NCBI GenBank assembly: GCA_050010815.1
Contig: JBEKKH010000128.1
Location: 1 to 14,797 of the forward strand
Reading direction: 5' to 3'
Source: Palsa-504 sp050010815
Lineage (GTDB): Bacteria > Actinomycetota > Actinomycetes > Streptosporangiales > Streptosporangiaceae
Length of the DNA: 14,797 nt
Part shown: positions 1 through 6,946 of the stretch, piece by piece
How the letters are laid out: each line of letters opens with the position of its first letter
How positions within the stretch are numbered: position 1 is the stretch's first letter
Made by a program: the position numbers and the translations under genes
The notes under the pieces: model-generated
Databases searched by the model: none
Told to the model about the DNA's origin: nothing
What the model saw: the letters and a program-made list of their open reading frames with translations, nothing else

Positions 1-59
1 TACTGGCAGTACCGGCAGGCCCCGCCGACGGGTCCCGTGCTGGCGGTGACGGTCCAGCG

Positions 60-1607
60 GTGGTCAGGCTGGACCGGAGCGCCGACGACCTGAACCGGGC
101 CGCGGACGCACCGGGCTGCGCAACGCAGGGCTGCGCAACGCAGGGCCTGGCCCGCACGGGGCTGGCCAGGCGCGGGCTACGCCGGCACTGGCTGTTCGCG
201 GCGCTGCTCCTGCTCGCGGCCGTGCTGCGGGCGGTCGTGTTCGCGGCCTACCACCCGGCCCTGATCTTCCCGGACAGCGTCCGGTACCTGCAGTACGCGC
301 ATAATTTCGCCGACGGGCGCTGGAGCGTGGACGCGCTGCGGCAGAGCGGCTACTCCGTCCTGATCATCCCGGTGCTGCTGCTGCACGACCTGTGGATCAT
401 CCCGCTGGCCCAGCACCTGGTGGGACTGGCCACGGCCGCGCTCGTGTATTCGGTGCTGATCCGGTTCGGGACCAGGAGATGGCTGGCGGCGGTAGCCACC
501 ATCCCGGTGCTCTTCGACCCGCTGCAGCTGATCCTCGAGCAGTACGTACTGACCGACACCTGGACCGTCTTCCTGCTCGTCGCCGCGCTGACCCTCCTGG
601 TCTGGCGGCCGGGCAGCCCGGGCTGGCGCCGGGTCGCGGGGTGCGGTCTGCTGCTCGGGCTGGCCGTGACGTTCCGGGACGAAGAGCTGATCATGATCGT
701 CCCGGCCGCGGCGTACCTGCTGGTCGCGGTGCGTCCGCGGCGCCGCATGCTGGCCCGGCTGGGGGCGCTCGCCGGCTGCTTCCTCATTCCGGTAGCCGGC
801 TATCTGGGCTGGTTCGACGCCTCACACGGCCAGTGGAACTTCACCACCTTCAGCGGCGCGTTCCTTTACGGCCGGGTCGCGGACTTCGCCTCCTGCTCGG
901 GGCTGAACCTGCCCGGCTACGAGAAGCCGCTCTGCCCGACCCAACCCCCGGCGCTGCGGAACGCGGACTTCTACACCTGGGACCCGCAATCTCCGCAGTG
1001 GACGTTCACCCCGCCGGCCGGACGATCCAGGGACGCCGTGGTGCGCGACTTCAGCGTGCGGATCCTGCGGCACCAGCCGCTCGCCTACGCCGAGGCGGTC
1101 GGCCGGGATTTCAGCTACGGCTTCTCACCGGTCCGCGGCGCCGGACCGGAGAACTACTCACCGGCCTACCTTCAGTTCCATACCTACATCCGGCCCGACC
1201 GGCAGGCTTACGCGTCGATCGGCGCGCTCGGCTATCAAGCCCCCGCGCTGCGGCCGGGGCTGGCCGCCTTCCTGACCGCGTACGGACGCTGGTGCTACGT
1301 ACCCGGGCCGTTGCTCGCGGCCGGGCTGGTGCTGGCCCTGGCCGCCCTGGTCATCGGCAGGCTTCGCGGACGGGAGAAAGCCGGCCGCGATGCCTGCCTG
1401 CTGTTCACCGCCAGCGCGGTGCTCGTGCTGGTCCCCGCGGCCGCGTTCGCTACCTTCGACTGGCGGTACCAGCTACCCCAGCTGACCCTGATCCCGGTCG
1501 CGGCGGTACTCGGCCTCAACATGATCATCAGCCGAGTCACATCGCCTTCCCAGCCGGGAATGAGCATTCCGGAGGCCACGCAGAAGGCGGACGGGCCAGC
1601 GTTATGA
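60..1607 (+). CDS. GT-C fold glycosyltransferase-like integral membrane protein (possibly 5'-truncated by the window)
   Basis: A 515-residue polytopic membrane protein. Hydrophobic segments are visible near residues 45-63, 97-118, 120-137, 141-160, 167-182, 195-222, 230-250, 413-434, 446-465 and 472-491. After the first membrane segment comes FPDS (70-73), where GT-C transferases carry their catalytic acidic residue in the first outer loop. A large outer loop (about 251-400) holds two cysteines (C279, C292) and many aromatics, and the last segment is preceded by DWRYQLP. This pattern resembles the PMT/ArnT-like or polyprenyl-phosphate-sugar-dependent transferases that glycosylate exported substrates. 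The acceptor and sugar cannot be told. Start: GTG at 60 has no Shine-Dalgarno (SD) sequence, and the frame stays open to base 1, so the true start may lie upstream. It is the only certain plus-strand gene in the left half, convergent with the anti-sigma gene. Membrane-protein status is firm; the exact GT-C family is inferred. Confidence 0.8.
   Translation: MVRLDRSADDLNRAADAPGCATQGCATQGLARTGLARRGLRRHWLFAALLLLAAVLRAVVFAAYHPALIFPDSVRYLQYAHNFADGRWSVDALRQSGYSVLIIPVLLLHDLWIIPLAQHLVGLATAALVYSVLIRFGTRRWLAAVATIPVLFDPLQLILEQYVLTDTWTVFLLVAALTLLVWRPGSPGWRRVAGCGLLLGLAVTFRDEELIMIVPAAAYLLVAVRPRRRMLARLGALAGCFLIPVAGYLGWFDASHGQWNFTTFSGAFLYGRVADFASCSGLNLPGYEKPLCPTQPPALRNADFYTWDPQSPQWTFTPPAGRSRDAVVRDFSVRILRHQPLAYAEAVGRDFSYGFSPVRGAGPENYSPAYLQFHTYIRPDRQAYASIGALGYQAPALRPGLAAFLTAYGRWCYVPGPLLAAGLVLALAALVIGRLRGREKAGRDACLLFTASAVLVLVPAAAFATFDWRYQLPQLTLIPVAAVLGLNMIISRVTSPSQPGMSIPEATQKADGPAL
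113..142 (+). repeat. 15-bp exact tandem duplication inside the glycosyltransferase-like gene
   Basis: GGGCTGCGCAACGCA occurs twice in direct tandem (113-127 and 128-142). Because 15 bp is five codons, it gives a repeated GCATQ pentapeptide. Decayed copies follow in the same period (GLART, GLARR, GLRRH), so about 75 bp up to the first membrane segment show five-residue periodicity. This N-terminal stretch is low-complexity and probably not part of the folded enzyme. Confidence 0.85.
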
Positions 1608-1833
1608 GCGCTGGAAGGCGCGGCGTGTCGTTAGTCCCAGGAATTTCACCGGCTGAGCTGAGCGGTAGCCAGGGCAGCTGCTGAGGTGGCACGGGGTACG
1701 GTGCCAGCGGCACCGGCCGCAAACCGGCACTCACCCGGCCACCGGCAACCGGCACCCACCCGCACCCGGTCCCCGTCGGGCCAATTCGCTCCTGAGGAGG
1801 CTGTGCGGGCCCCGTGGGGCTCACCGCCTAAAG
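1608..1833. other. Intergenic region between convergent genes
   Basis: This is 226 bp between the end of the glycosyltransferase-like gene and the end of the anti-sigma gene. It is rich in repeated ACCGGCA/CCGGCAC words around 1711-1765 and holds one short hairpin (1699-1715). I see no convincing small gene. A plus-strand frame from 1686 runs on into the anti-sigma gene and encodes only Pro/Ala/Arg-rich sequence. Confidence 0.6.
1699..1715. terminator. Possible bidirectional terminator hairpin
   Basis: CGGTGCC-AGC-GGCACCG forms a perfect 7-bp GC-rich stem with a 3-nt loop. It lies between two convergent genes, where terminators for both are expected. There is no T-tract, so it would be of the hairpin-only type often proposed for actinobacteria. 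It is a weak call, since short GC hairpins arise easily at this base composition. Confidence 0.35.
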
Positions 1834-2094
1834 CTACTGCTGTTCGGCCTGCCAGCGGCGATACAGGTCGACGAACTCGTCCCGCAGCTGCGGAGTCAGG
1901 TCCTCGGGCGTCAGCCGCCCGGTGAGGCTGATCGTCTCACGCATCTGGGCCAGGTACTCGGTACAGTGCGGACAGCCGGCCAGGTGCACCTCGAACCGCC
2001 GCCGGGCGGCCCAGCTCAGGGTGCCCTCCAGGTAGTCCGTCATCAGCTCGACGGCTTGCTGGCACGGCAGGTCACGAACGGGGAGGAGTCTCAC
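1834..2094 (-). CDS. Zinc-binding anti-sigma factor (zf-HC2/ZAS family), soluble
   Basis: An 86-residue protein with the zinc anti-sigma signature: C11, then H37-x3-C41-x2-C44, inside the typical DYLEG ... RRRFEVHL ... CPHC pattern. In this family the N-terminal helices wrap the sigma factor and block RNA polymerase binding; in some members (RsrA type) Cys oxidation releases sigma. No membrane segment follows the domain, and the protein ends in a charged helix (residues 65-86), so it is cytoplasmic. Its GTG start overlaps the stop of the upstream sigma gene (GTGA at 2091-2094), which implies translational coupling and a cognate partnership. Whether it is redox-responsive, as in RsrA, cannot be decided from sequence: the HxxxCxxC motif is present in both redox-sensitive and insensitive members. 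Confidence 0.88.
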   Translation of the reverse strand: MRLLPVRDLPCQQAVELMTDYLEGTLSWAARRRFEVHLAGCPHCTEYLAQMRETISLTGRLTPEDLTPQLRDEFVDLYRRWQAEQQ

Positions 2095-2741
2095 CGCGCC
2101 CCCCGGAACTCGTCTTCGAACAGCTGCCTGAGCCGGCTCCGGCCACGGTGCAGCAGCACCCGCTGGTTCACGTCGGACAGGGCCAGCACCGCGCAGACCT
2201 CCTCGCTGCTCATCCCCTCGACGTCGCGCAACAGCACCACTTCCCGCTGCCGGGCGGGCAGGTCGTCGATCCAGACGCGGATGCGGTAGGCCAGCTTGCC
2301 CGCCTCCATCCGGCCTTCGGCCACCTCGATCCAGTGCTCGGGCGGATTGGCCCAGCCGCCGGACGCGTCGAACCGCGACGGATCGACCACCGGCTCGGGA
2401 TCCGCGACGGGAATGCTGCGGTGCTCCCTGGTGCCCGTCTTGCGGGCCTGGTTGACCAGGATGGCGAACAGCCAGGTCTTGAGCGACGAACGTCCCTCGA
2501 ATCTGGCCAGGCCGCGGAGCGCTGCCAGCCAGGTGTCCTGGACGACTTCCTCGGCGATGGCCCGGCTCGGCACAAACGAGACGGCCAGCCGCAGCATCGG
2601 CTCGTTGTAGCGCTCGACCAGGCCGATGAACGCCCGCTCATCGCCCGAACGCAGCCGGAGCAACAGCTCCCCGTCGGATTCCATCAAGGCCAGAATAGGA
2701 CGAGCCGGCCGCCGCCCACACCAGGACCGCGGCCGGCTCAC
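2091..2741 (-). CDS. ECF-type RNA polymerase sigma factor
   Basis: A 216-residue group 4 sigma-70 factor with only regions 2 and 4. Region 2 (about 33-100) contains DERAFIGLVERY, the AEEVVQDTWLAAL promoter-melting helix and SSLKTWLFAILVNQAR. A Pro-rich linker follows (about 101-150). Region 4 (about 153-207) carries LPARQREVVLLRDVEG and a helix-turn-helix MSSEEVCAVLALSDVNQRVLLHRGRSRLR split over 177-205. It directs RNA polymerase to a small regulon and should be held by the zinc anti-sigma factor encoded immediately downstream. Start: GTG 2741 has a good SD (GAGGA, 7-nt gap). An alternative ATG at 2684 gives a more usual N-terminus (MESDGELLLRLRSGD) and has TATTCT 7 nt upstream, as in leaderless mRNAs. 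The gene begins 33 bp after the propeller gene and probably shares its transcript. The exact ECF group is not determined. Confidence 0.9.
   Translation of the reverse strand: MSRPRSWCGRRPARPILALMESDGELLLRLRSGDERAFIGLVERYNEPMLRLAVSFVPSRAIAEEVVQDTWLAALRGLARFEGRSSLKTWLFAILVNQARKTGTREHRSIPVADPEPVVDPSRFDASGGWANPPEHWIEVAEGRMEAGKLAYRIRVWIDDLPARQREVVLLRDVEGMSSEEVCAVLALSDVNQRVLLHRGRSRLRQLFEDEFRGAR
2692..2697 (-). promoter_or_regulatory. Possible -10 element for a leaderless internal transcript of the ECF sigma gene
   Basis: Read on the minus strand this is TATTCT, matching the actinobacterial TANNNT -10 pattern, 7 nt before ATG 2684. No clear -35 hexamer is seen. If used, it would produce a shorter sigma factor (197 residues) independent of the upstream propeller gene. 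Confidence 0.25.
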
Positions 2742-2774
2742 GCCAGATTCCTCACGTCGCAGGGTCGTTACCCT

Positions 2775-3929
2775 TTAGAAGGCCACTATCCCTTCGCCGC
2801 CCACCGCGTCCGGCACCGTGACCGAACCGAGCTGGCTCAGAGCACCGCTAGCACCCACGGCGTACTCGTCGACGATGCCGGCCCCGCCGGTCTGCACGTA
2901 CAGGAACCGGCCTCCGGCCGCGGCCGAGGCGTCCACGGTCCCGGTGTCGGTCGCCGTCGCGCCGAGCAGCGTCAGCTGGCCGCCGGCCGAGGAGGTGAAG
3001 CCGCTCTCCGCGGCGCTACCCGCGTTGGACGCGAACAGGAACGACCCGGCCGGGGCCACCCAGCAGGTCGCGGCGTCCCCGGTGCCCACCGAGTCGAGCT
3101 GGCTCAGGGTGCCGTGGCCGCTGATCGCGAACGTGGCCAGGGCGTTGGTCCCGGCCTCGGCGATGACCAGGTGGCCGTAGGAGTCGAAGGTGATCGCGAA
3201 CGGCACCGTGCCCGGCTCGGCGTTCACCACGGGCGCGGCGGAGAGCCAGCCGCCGAAGCCGACACCGAAGACGTCGATGTCGTTCCCGTTGGCCTTGGTG
3301 GTCACGATGAGCTGAGCGCCGTCCGGGGTGAAGGCCACCTGCCCCGGCGTGTTGGTGAACTGCGGGGTCGCCGCGGGATTCAGGCCAAGGGCCCGGCTCG
3401 ATCCGGGCAGCCGCACCAGGGTGCTGCCGAGCACCCGGTAGCCCTGCAGCGAGCCGCCGTTCAGCGCGTTGACCACATACACCAGGTCCCCGTGCACCGC
3501 GATGCTGACCGGGAACGTGCCGCCGGAGCTCAGCACCTGACGCAGCGCCAGCTGGTCCCCGCGCACGGCGAACACCGAGACGGTGTTGCTGCCCGCGTTC
3601 ACCGCGTACAGCAGCGAATGCCACGGGTCATAGGCCAGCGAGCCCTGCGACGCCGTGTGGTCGACCACGGAGCCGCCCAGGATCCCGCCCAGGCCGCCGG
3701 TCGCGTAGCTGCCGGCCGGGCTCAGCGCACCGTCCGCGGCCCGGTGATAAGCGACCACGCGGTTCCCCGACGTGCTGTCGGACTGAACGAACACGGCGTG
3801 ACTGGCGCCGAAATGGCCAACCGACGGCGCGGTGGTGGTGCTCGCGAAGGCGGGGGTGGCGAAGCCCGCCAGCGCGGCCACCGCGGCGCCCGCGACGATG
3901 GCAGGCTTCAGACGAATCGGTACTTTCAC
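2775..3929 (-). CDS. Secreted beta-propeller protein, lactonase (COG2706)-like
   Basis: A 384-residue exported protein. Residues 1-29 are a classical signal peptide: basic MKVPIRLK, an Ala/Val/Leu core, then cleavage after PAFA (A29|S30). The rest is built of repeated blade-like units such as VYVVNALNGGSLQGYRV, HLVIAEAGTNALATF and FLFASNAG, typical of seven-bladed YVTN/lactonase-family propellers. No lipobox or membrane segment is present, so it should be free or wall-associated outside the membrane. Enzyme activity is not assured: many actinobacterial members are simply called lactonase-like, and I cannot see a proven active site. Start: GTG 3929 is chosen because GAGGAG lies 5 nt upstream; the GTG at 3944 overlaps that SD. 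It is first in a probable operon with the ECF sigma and anti-sigma genes, so it may be a target or an outer sensor of that regulon. Its Ser/Thr/Gly-rich composition is usual for exported proteins. Confidence 0.82.
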   Translation of the reverse strand: MKVPIRLKPAIVAGAAVAALAGFATPAFASTTTAPSVGHFGASHAVFVQSDSTSGNRVVAYHRAADGALSPAGSYATGGLGGILGGSVVDHTASQGSLAYDPWHSLLYAVNAGSNTVSVFAVRGDQLALRQVLSSGGTFPVSIAVHGDLVYVVNALNGGSLQGYRVLGSTLVRLPGSSRALGLNPAATPQFTNTPGQVAFTPDGAQLIVTTKANGNDIDVFGVGFGGWLSAAPVVNAEPGTVPFAITFDSYGHLVIAEAGTNALATFAISGHGTLSQLDSVGTGDAATCWVAPAGSFLFASNAGSAAESGFTSSAGGQLTLLGATATDTGTVDASAAAGGRFLYVQTGGAGIVDEYAVGASGALSQLGSVTVPDAVGGEGIVAF

Positions 3930-3934
3930 GAAGA

Positions 3935-3940
3935 CTCCTC
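3935..3940 (-). promoter_or_regulatory. Ribosome binding site fixing the start of the secreted propeller gene
   Basis: GAGGAG on the minus strand, separated by 5 nt (TCTTC) from GTG 3929. It is one of the strongest SD sequences in the window and rules out the earlier in-frame GTG at 3944, which overlaps it. Confidence 0.75.
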
Positions 3941-4026
3941 GCACATAGGGGTTCGGTCCTGCCCCCTGTAGTCCCGCGCGAGGTCCCCGCGTTACACCGG
4001 CACGCTCAGACCAAGCCGCCGTCCGC

Positions 4027-4869
4027 TCATCCGTCCGGCCGGGCCGCCTCCCCGTGCATCGACTCGTAGGCCTTCCGGGACCCGCACACGCTGGCCTTCG
4101 GGCACGCGTGCGCCCGCCCGTCGGCGGCCAGCTTGACCACCACCGTGTCGGAAGGGACGTTGTGCCCCACCACCGTGCCCGGACCCTCGGGCGACGTGAC
4201 CGAGGCCCCCACCGGGGGCGCGTCCTTGCGGAAATCCTGGTACAGCGGGTGCTCGTACTTCAGGCAGCACATCAGCCGCCCGCACGCCCCCGCGATCCGC
4301 AGCGGGTTCACCGGCAGGTCCTGGTCCTTGGCCATCCGGACCGACACCGGTTCGAAGTCCTTCAGGAAGGTGGCACAGCACAGGTCACGTCCGCACGGCC
4401 CGATCCCGCCCTGCAGCCGCGCCTCGTCCCTGGGGCCGATCTGCCGCAGCTCCACCCGGGCCTTCAGCCGGCCGCCCAGGTCGCGCACCAGGGCGCGGAA
4501 ATCCACCCGGTGCGGGGCGGCGAAGTACACCACGAACACGTTCTGCGACCCGATAAAGTCCACCGCGGTGACCTTCATCGGCAGCTGGTGCTCCCGGATC
4601 AGCCGGCGCGTGGCCAGCCGCCCCTCGGCCCGCCGCCGCCGGTTCTCCTCATCGCGGGCCAGGTCATCGTCTCCTGCCAGCCCCGCACAGACCGGCAGGC
4701 CGCCGATGTCTTCCGACACCCACTGCGGCGCCCACACGACCTGGGCCACCTCGGGGCCCGAGTCGGTAGGCACGAGCACCCTGTCGCCGATGGCCGGCGA
4801 ATGTGCGCCCGGGTCCAGGTAGTACAGCCGCCCGTACCGCTCGAAGCTGACCGCCATCATCATGCCCAT
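4027..4869 (-). CDS. ricT: PSP1 domain protein, RicT/YaaT homologue
   Basis: A 280-residue protein with the PSP1 family pattern: an N-terminal SH3-like start (RYGRLYYLDPG, VLVPTDSGPEVAQVVWAP), a central helix-rich PSP1 core (KVTAVDFIGSQNVFVVYFAAPHRVDFRALVRDLG, residues 99-132), and two Cys motifs, GPCGRDLCC (C159, C164, C165) and GACGRLMCC (C196, C201, C202), plus C61, C256 and C262. In Bacillus, RicT joins RicA and RicF in an iron-sulfur complex that steers RNase Y in mRNA maturation. No RicA or RicF gene is in the window, and the actinobacterial role is less clear. The Cys motifs are compatible with a 4Fe-4S cluster. Start: ATG 4869, with further ATGs at 4863, 4860 and 4857; the last gives MAVSFERYGRLYYLDPG, which matches the N-terminus I recall from relatives. 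No SD is visible, but a -10-like TAGTCT sits 6 nt upstream of 4869. Confidence 0.92.
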   Translation of the reverse strand: MGMMMAVSFERYGRLYYLDPGAHSPAIGDRVLVPTDSGPEVAQVVWAPQWVSEDIGGLPVCAGLAGDDDLARDEENRRRRAEGRLATRRLIREHQLPMKVTAVDFIGSQNVFVVYFAAPHRVDFRALVRDLGGRLKARVELRQIGPRDEARLQGGIGPCGRDLCCATFLKDFEPVSVRMAKDQDLPVNPLRIAGACGRLMCCLKYEHPLYQDFRKDAPPVGASVTSPEGPGTVVGHNVPSDTVVVKLAADGRAHACPKASVCGSRKAYESMHGEAARPDG

Positions 4870-4875
4870 CTGGCC

Positions 4876-4902
4876 AGACTACGTTGTCATCTGTCCGGTT
4901 CC
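4876..4902 (-). promoter_or_regulatory. Candidate leaderless, ECF-type promoter of ricT
   Basis: On the minus strand GGAACC (4902-4897) is followed after 15 nt by TAGTCT (4881-4876), then 6 nt to ATG 4869. If transcription starts at that A, the elements lie at -33 to -28 and -12 to -7. GGAAC is the usual -35 core of many ECF sigma factors, while TAGTCT fits the general TANNNT -10. The absence of any SD before the ATG agrees with leaderless translation. The call is pattern-based, from one sequence. Confidence 0.35.
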
Positions 4903-4917
4903 CCGGGTGGCAGGTCC

Positions 4918-6246
4918 TTACCAGGTCATAATCCCGTAGGGCTGCGTGACCGGCAGGGGATGCAGCCTCCCCGACCCGATCCAGCCGGAGTAGAGGCGGC
5001 CGCGTAGGCCCGCGTAGGTAAACAGCTGATACCGCCCGCTGGGATCAGCGCTGATCATGACGCCGTCCGCCTGCCTCTCGTCCCCGACGGCAGCAGCCTG
5101 GTACTCCACGCCGACCAGCGCGCCGCTGGCCGTGGAGAATCGGTCGACGGCGACCCTGGACCAGGCCCCGCCGGCTTCCGGCTGGCCGGACAGCACCACG
5201 GCGGTGAGTTCGGCCGGACCGGGCCCGGCCGTGGCGCTAGCGATGACCGGGTACCGGGCCGACTGGGTCAGCAGCACGGCGCTTCGATCGAGCGTCCCGC
5301 CACCCGTCCCGCCTCCCGTTCCGACGCTGAGCGACCGGACCTGCGTGTCACGGTACTCGTGCGCGCCCGGCGTGCCCCCGCACACGGTCATGTCCCACGG
5401 GCTGGCGCACCACAACGCCAGGAAGACGAGCGAGCGGCCGTTCGCGGTCCAGGAAATGTCCTCGATCGTGAACGTCTGGCCCGACCGGTACAGTCCGCCC
5501 TGCCACCCGCCGCGCAGGCCCGTCCGCACGTCGATGACGATGACCTTGTCCGGCCAGCCCTGGCTGTTGTGGCTGAGCGGCACGGTGGTGTCGGCGGTGG
5601 TCAGCGCCAGCCGGGTGCCGTCGGGTGAGACGGCCATGCTTCCGCCGGCGTCAAGGGCGGCGCCGCCGCTGATCGTGCCGCCCTTTACCGGAGTCAGCGG
5701 GGTGACCGAGCCGGAGCCGGTGACGCTCACCTGGTAGATCCAGAGCTGTCTGGTGACGGACGACTTCACGCCGCGGCTCGCGTCGTAGTCGAAATAAAAC
5801 GTCCGGCCGTCGGGTGCGGCGGCCTCCGTGTCGAGCTGGACGGACCAGCCCGGCACCTTGGGACCCGGCGGCACCGACGCGATCACCGACCCGGTCGAGA
5901 CCGAGCGGATCTCCGGCACCGGGCCGGACCGGGTGCTCACGAGCTCGACGAAGTACGGAGGGAAGCCGGCCGCCGCGCCTCCCGCGCGGCCGGAAGCGGG
6001 CGCGCTCGGGCCGGTGCGCAAAGCTCCGCCCGTCACGGCCACGGCTAGCCCGATCACCAGCGCGACGCTGGCCGCGGCGGCGACCGGTATCAGCCAGGGA
6101 CGCCACGCCGTCCAGCGCATCGTCCAGCGGGCCGGACCGAGGCCGACGCCTGGCTCGAGGCCGGGAAGCGGGCGCAGCCGGTCGTCCCGGACCTGGTCCG
6201 CCGCCGCGTGCAGCGCGTCGGCGAGTCGTTCCTCTGTCCTGCTCAT
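4918..6246 (-). CDS. Single-pass membrane protein with extracytoplasmic beta-propeller (TolB/WD40-like); putative regulator of the upstream ECF sigma factor
   Basis: A 442-residue protein in three parts: a short charged cytoplasmic N-terminus (1-49, starting MSRTEERLADALHAAADQVR), one membrane segment (about 50-73) and a long outer region. The outer region (about 95-442) shows propeller-like repeats, for example MAVSPDGTRLALTT (204-217), ISWTANGRSLVFLAL (264-278) and ISADPSGRYQLFTYAG (398-413). It also has a possible disulfide pair (C280, C289) and a Gly/Thr-rich spacer (GTGGGTGGGT, 309-318). No export signal other than the membrane anchor is seen. Its ATG overlaps the stop of the sigma gene (ATGA, 6243-6246), so the two are coupled. 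Membrane proteins in this position are often anti-sigma factors. Here the N-terminal part is short and lacks a zinc motif, so anti-sigma function is an inference, not a homology call. Its stop lies 48 bp before ricT. Confidence 0.78.
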   Translation of the reverse strand: MSRTEERLADALHAAADQVRDDRLRPLPGLEPGVGLGPARWTMRWTAWRPWLIPVAAAASVALVIGLAVAVTGGALRTGPSAPASGRAGGAAAGFPPYFVELVSTRSGPVPEIRSVSTGSVIASVPPGPKVPGWSVQLDTEAAAPDGRTFYFDYDASRGVKSSVTRQLWIYQVSVTGSGSVTPLTPVKGGTISGGAALDAGGSMAVSPDGTRLALTTADTTVPLSHNSQGWPDKVIVIDVRTGLRGGWQGGLYRSGQTFTIEDISWTANGRSLVFLALWCASPWDMTVCGGTPGAHEYRDTQVRSLSVGTGGGTGGGTLDRSAVLLTQSARYPVIASATAGPGPAELTAVVLSGQPEAGGAWSRVAVDRFSTASGALVGVEYQAAAVGDERQADGVMISADPSGRYQLFTYAGLRGRLYSGWIGSGRLHPLPVTQPYGIMTW

Positions 6247-6839
6247 GAGCTCTCTCCCAGGTCACGGGCCAGCGCGGCCAAGGCCCGGGCGGCGGTGGAC
6301 TTGACCGTGCCCGGGCTGATACCGAGGATGGTCGCGATCTCCGCCTCGGACAGGCCGAGGTAGTAGCGCAGCACCAGGACCTCACGACGGCGGCGCGGCA
6401 GCCGGGTCAGGGCGGCCAGTACCTCGCGGCGCTCCTCGGACAGGATGACCTCGCTCTCAGCGGAGGCCAGGGTCTGGCCGGGCGATGAAGCCTGGTGCAG
6501 CACCCCGGCCCGCCGGGCGATGCCCTGGCGGCGAAGCACGCTCCGGCAGCCGTTCAGCACCGCCGCCCGCACGTAAGGCAACGGCGAGTCGGCCGCCGCG
6601 ACCTTGCTCCACCGCTGGTGCAGGCTCGTGTAGACGTCCTGGACGACATCCTCGGCGGTGGGCAGGTCCCCGACCATCAGCAACGCCAGCCGCACCAGCT
6701 CGCCGTGATGATCGCGGAACAACGCGGCGATGAGGCCGGCCGCAGTCAGATCCGCGTCCGCGGCTGGCGACGCGAGGTGGCTATCTCGCACGGCATCCGC
6801 CCATCCGGTCGCAGGTTCAGGAACCGAAGTATGTCCCAT
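6243..6839 (-). CDS. ECF sigma factor, SigE-family-like (actinobacterial)
   Basis: A 198-residue group 4 sigma factor. Numbered from ATG 6839, region 2 spans about 38-103 (LFRDHHGELVRLALLMVGD, AEDVVQDVYTSLHQRW, YVRAAVLNGCRSVLRR). Region 4 spans about 135-190 (LPRRRREVLVLRYYLGLSEAEIA, then ILGISPGTVKSTAARALAAL as the DNA-reading helix-turn-helix). The LVRLA..LVGD / LH.RW / LN.CRS.LRR signature is that of the family annotated as SigE-family sigma factors in Streptomyces and relatives. No SnoaL-like C-terminal domain is present. Start: neither GTG 6854 nor ATG 6839 has a good SD (only AAGG one nt before the ATG), so the ATG is preferred weakly. The next gene overlaps by 4 bp and encodes a membrane propeller protein, its probable partner. 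The upstream neighbour is divergent, with about 107 bp between starts. Confidence 0.88.
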   Translation of the reverse strand: MGHTSVPEPATGWADAVRDSHLASPAADADLTAAGLIAALFRDHHGELVRLALLMVGDLPTAEDVVQDVYTSLHQRWSKVAAADSPLPYVRAAVLNGCRSVLRRQGIARRAGVLHQASSPGQTLASAESEVILSEERREVLAALTRLPRRRREVLVLRYYLGLSEAEIATILGISPGTVKSTAARALAALARDLGESS

Positions 6840-6946
6840 GCCTTTGGCACGCACCAGCGGCCGTTCGGTTGCTCCAGGATCCTTTGTGCTATGCGGGGAT
6901 TACTGGCCGTGCCAAATTGTCAGACCCGGGAGTCATGCTCGGGGTT

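Noticed and set aside
392..1684. Second plus-strand frame inside the glycosyltransferase-like gene
   Set aside because: Arg/Gly/Pro/Ala-rich product with no hydrophobic periodicity; the other frame has clear membrane segments and GT-C-like motifs.
1686..1925. Possible 79-codon small gene after the glycosyltransferase-like gene
   Set aside because: No SD, Pro/Ala/Arg-rich composition, and about 90 bp overlap with the convergent anti-sigma gene.
2148..3971. Plus-strand open frame of about 600 codons opposite the sigma and propeller genes
   Set aside because: It is antisense to well-recognised proteins, its product is Arg/Gly/His-rich without domains, and such frames are typical artefacts of high third-position GC.
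4886..4891. TGACAA-like -35 hexamer just before the ricT -10 box
   Set aside because: It lies only a few bases from TAGTCT, far too close for a sigma-70 spacer.
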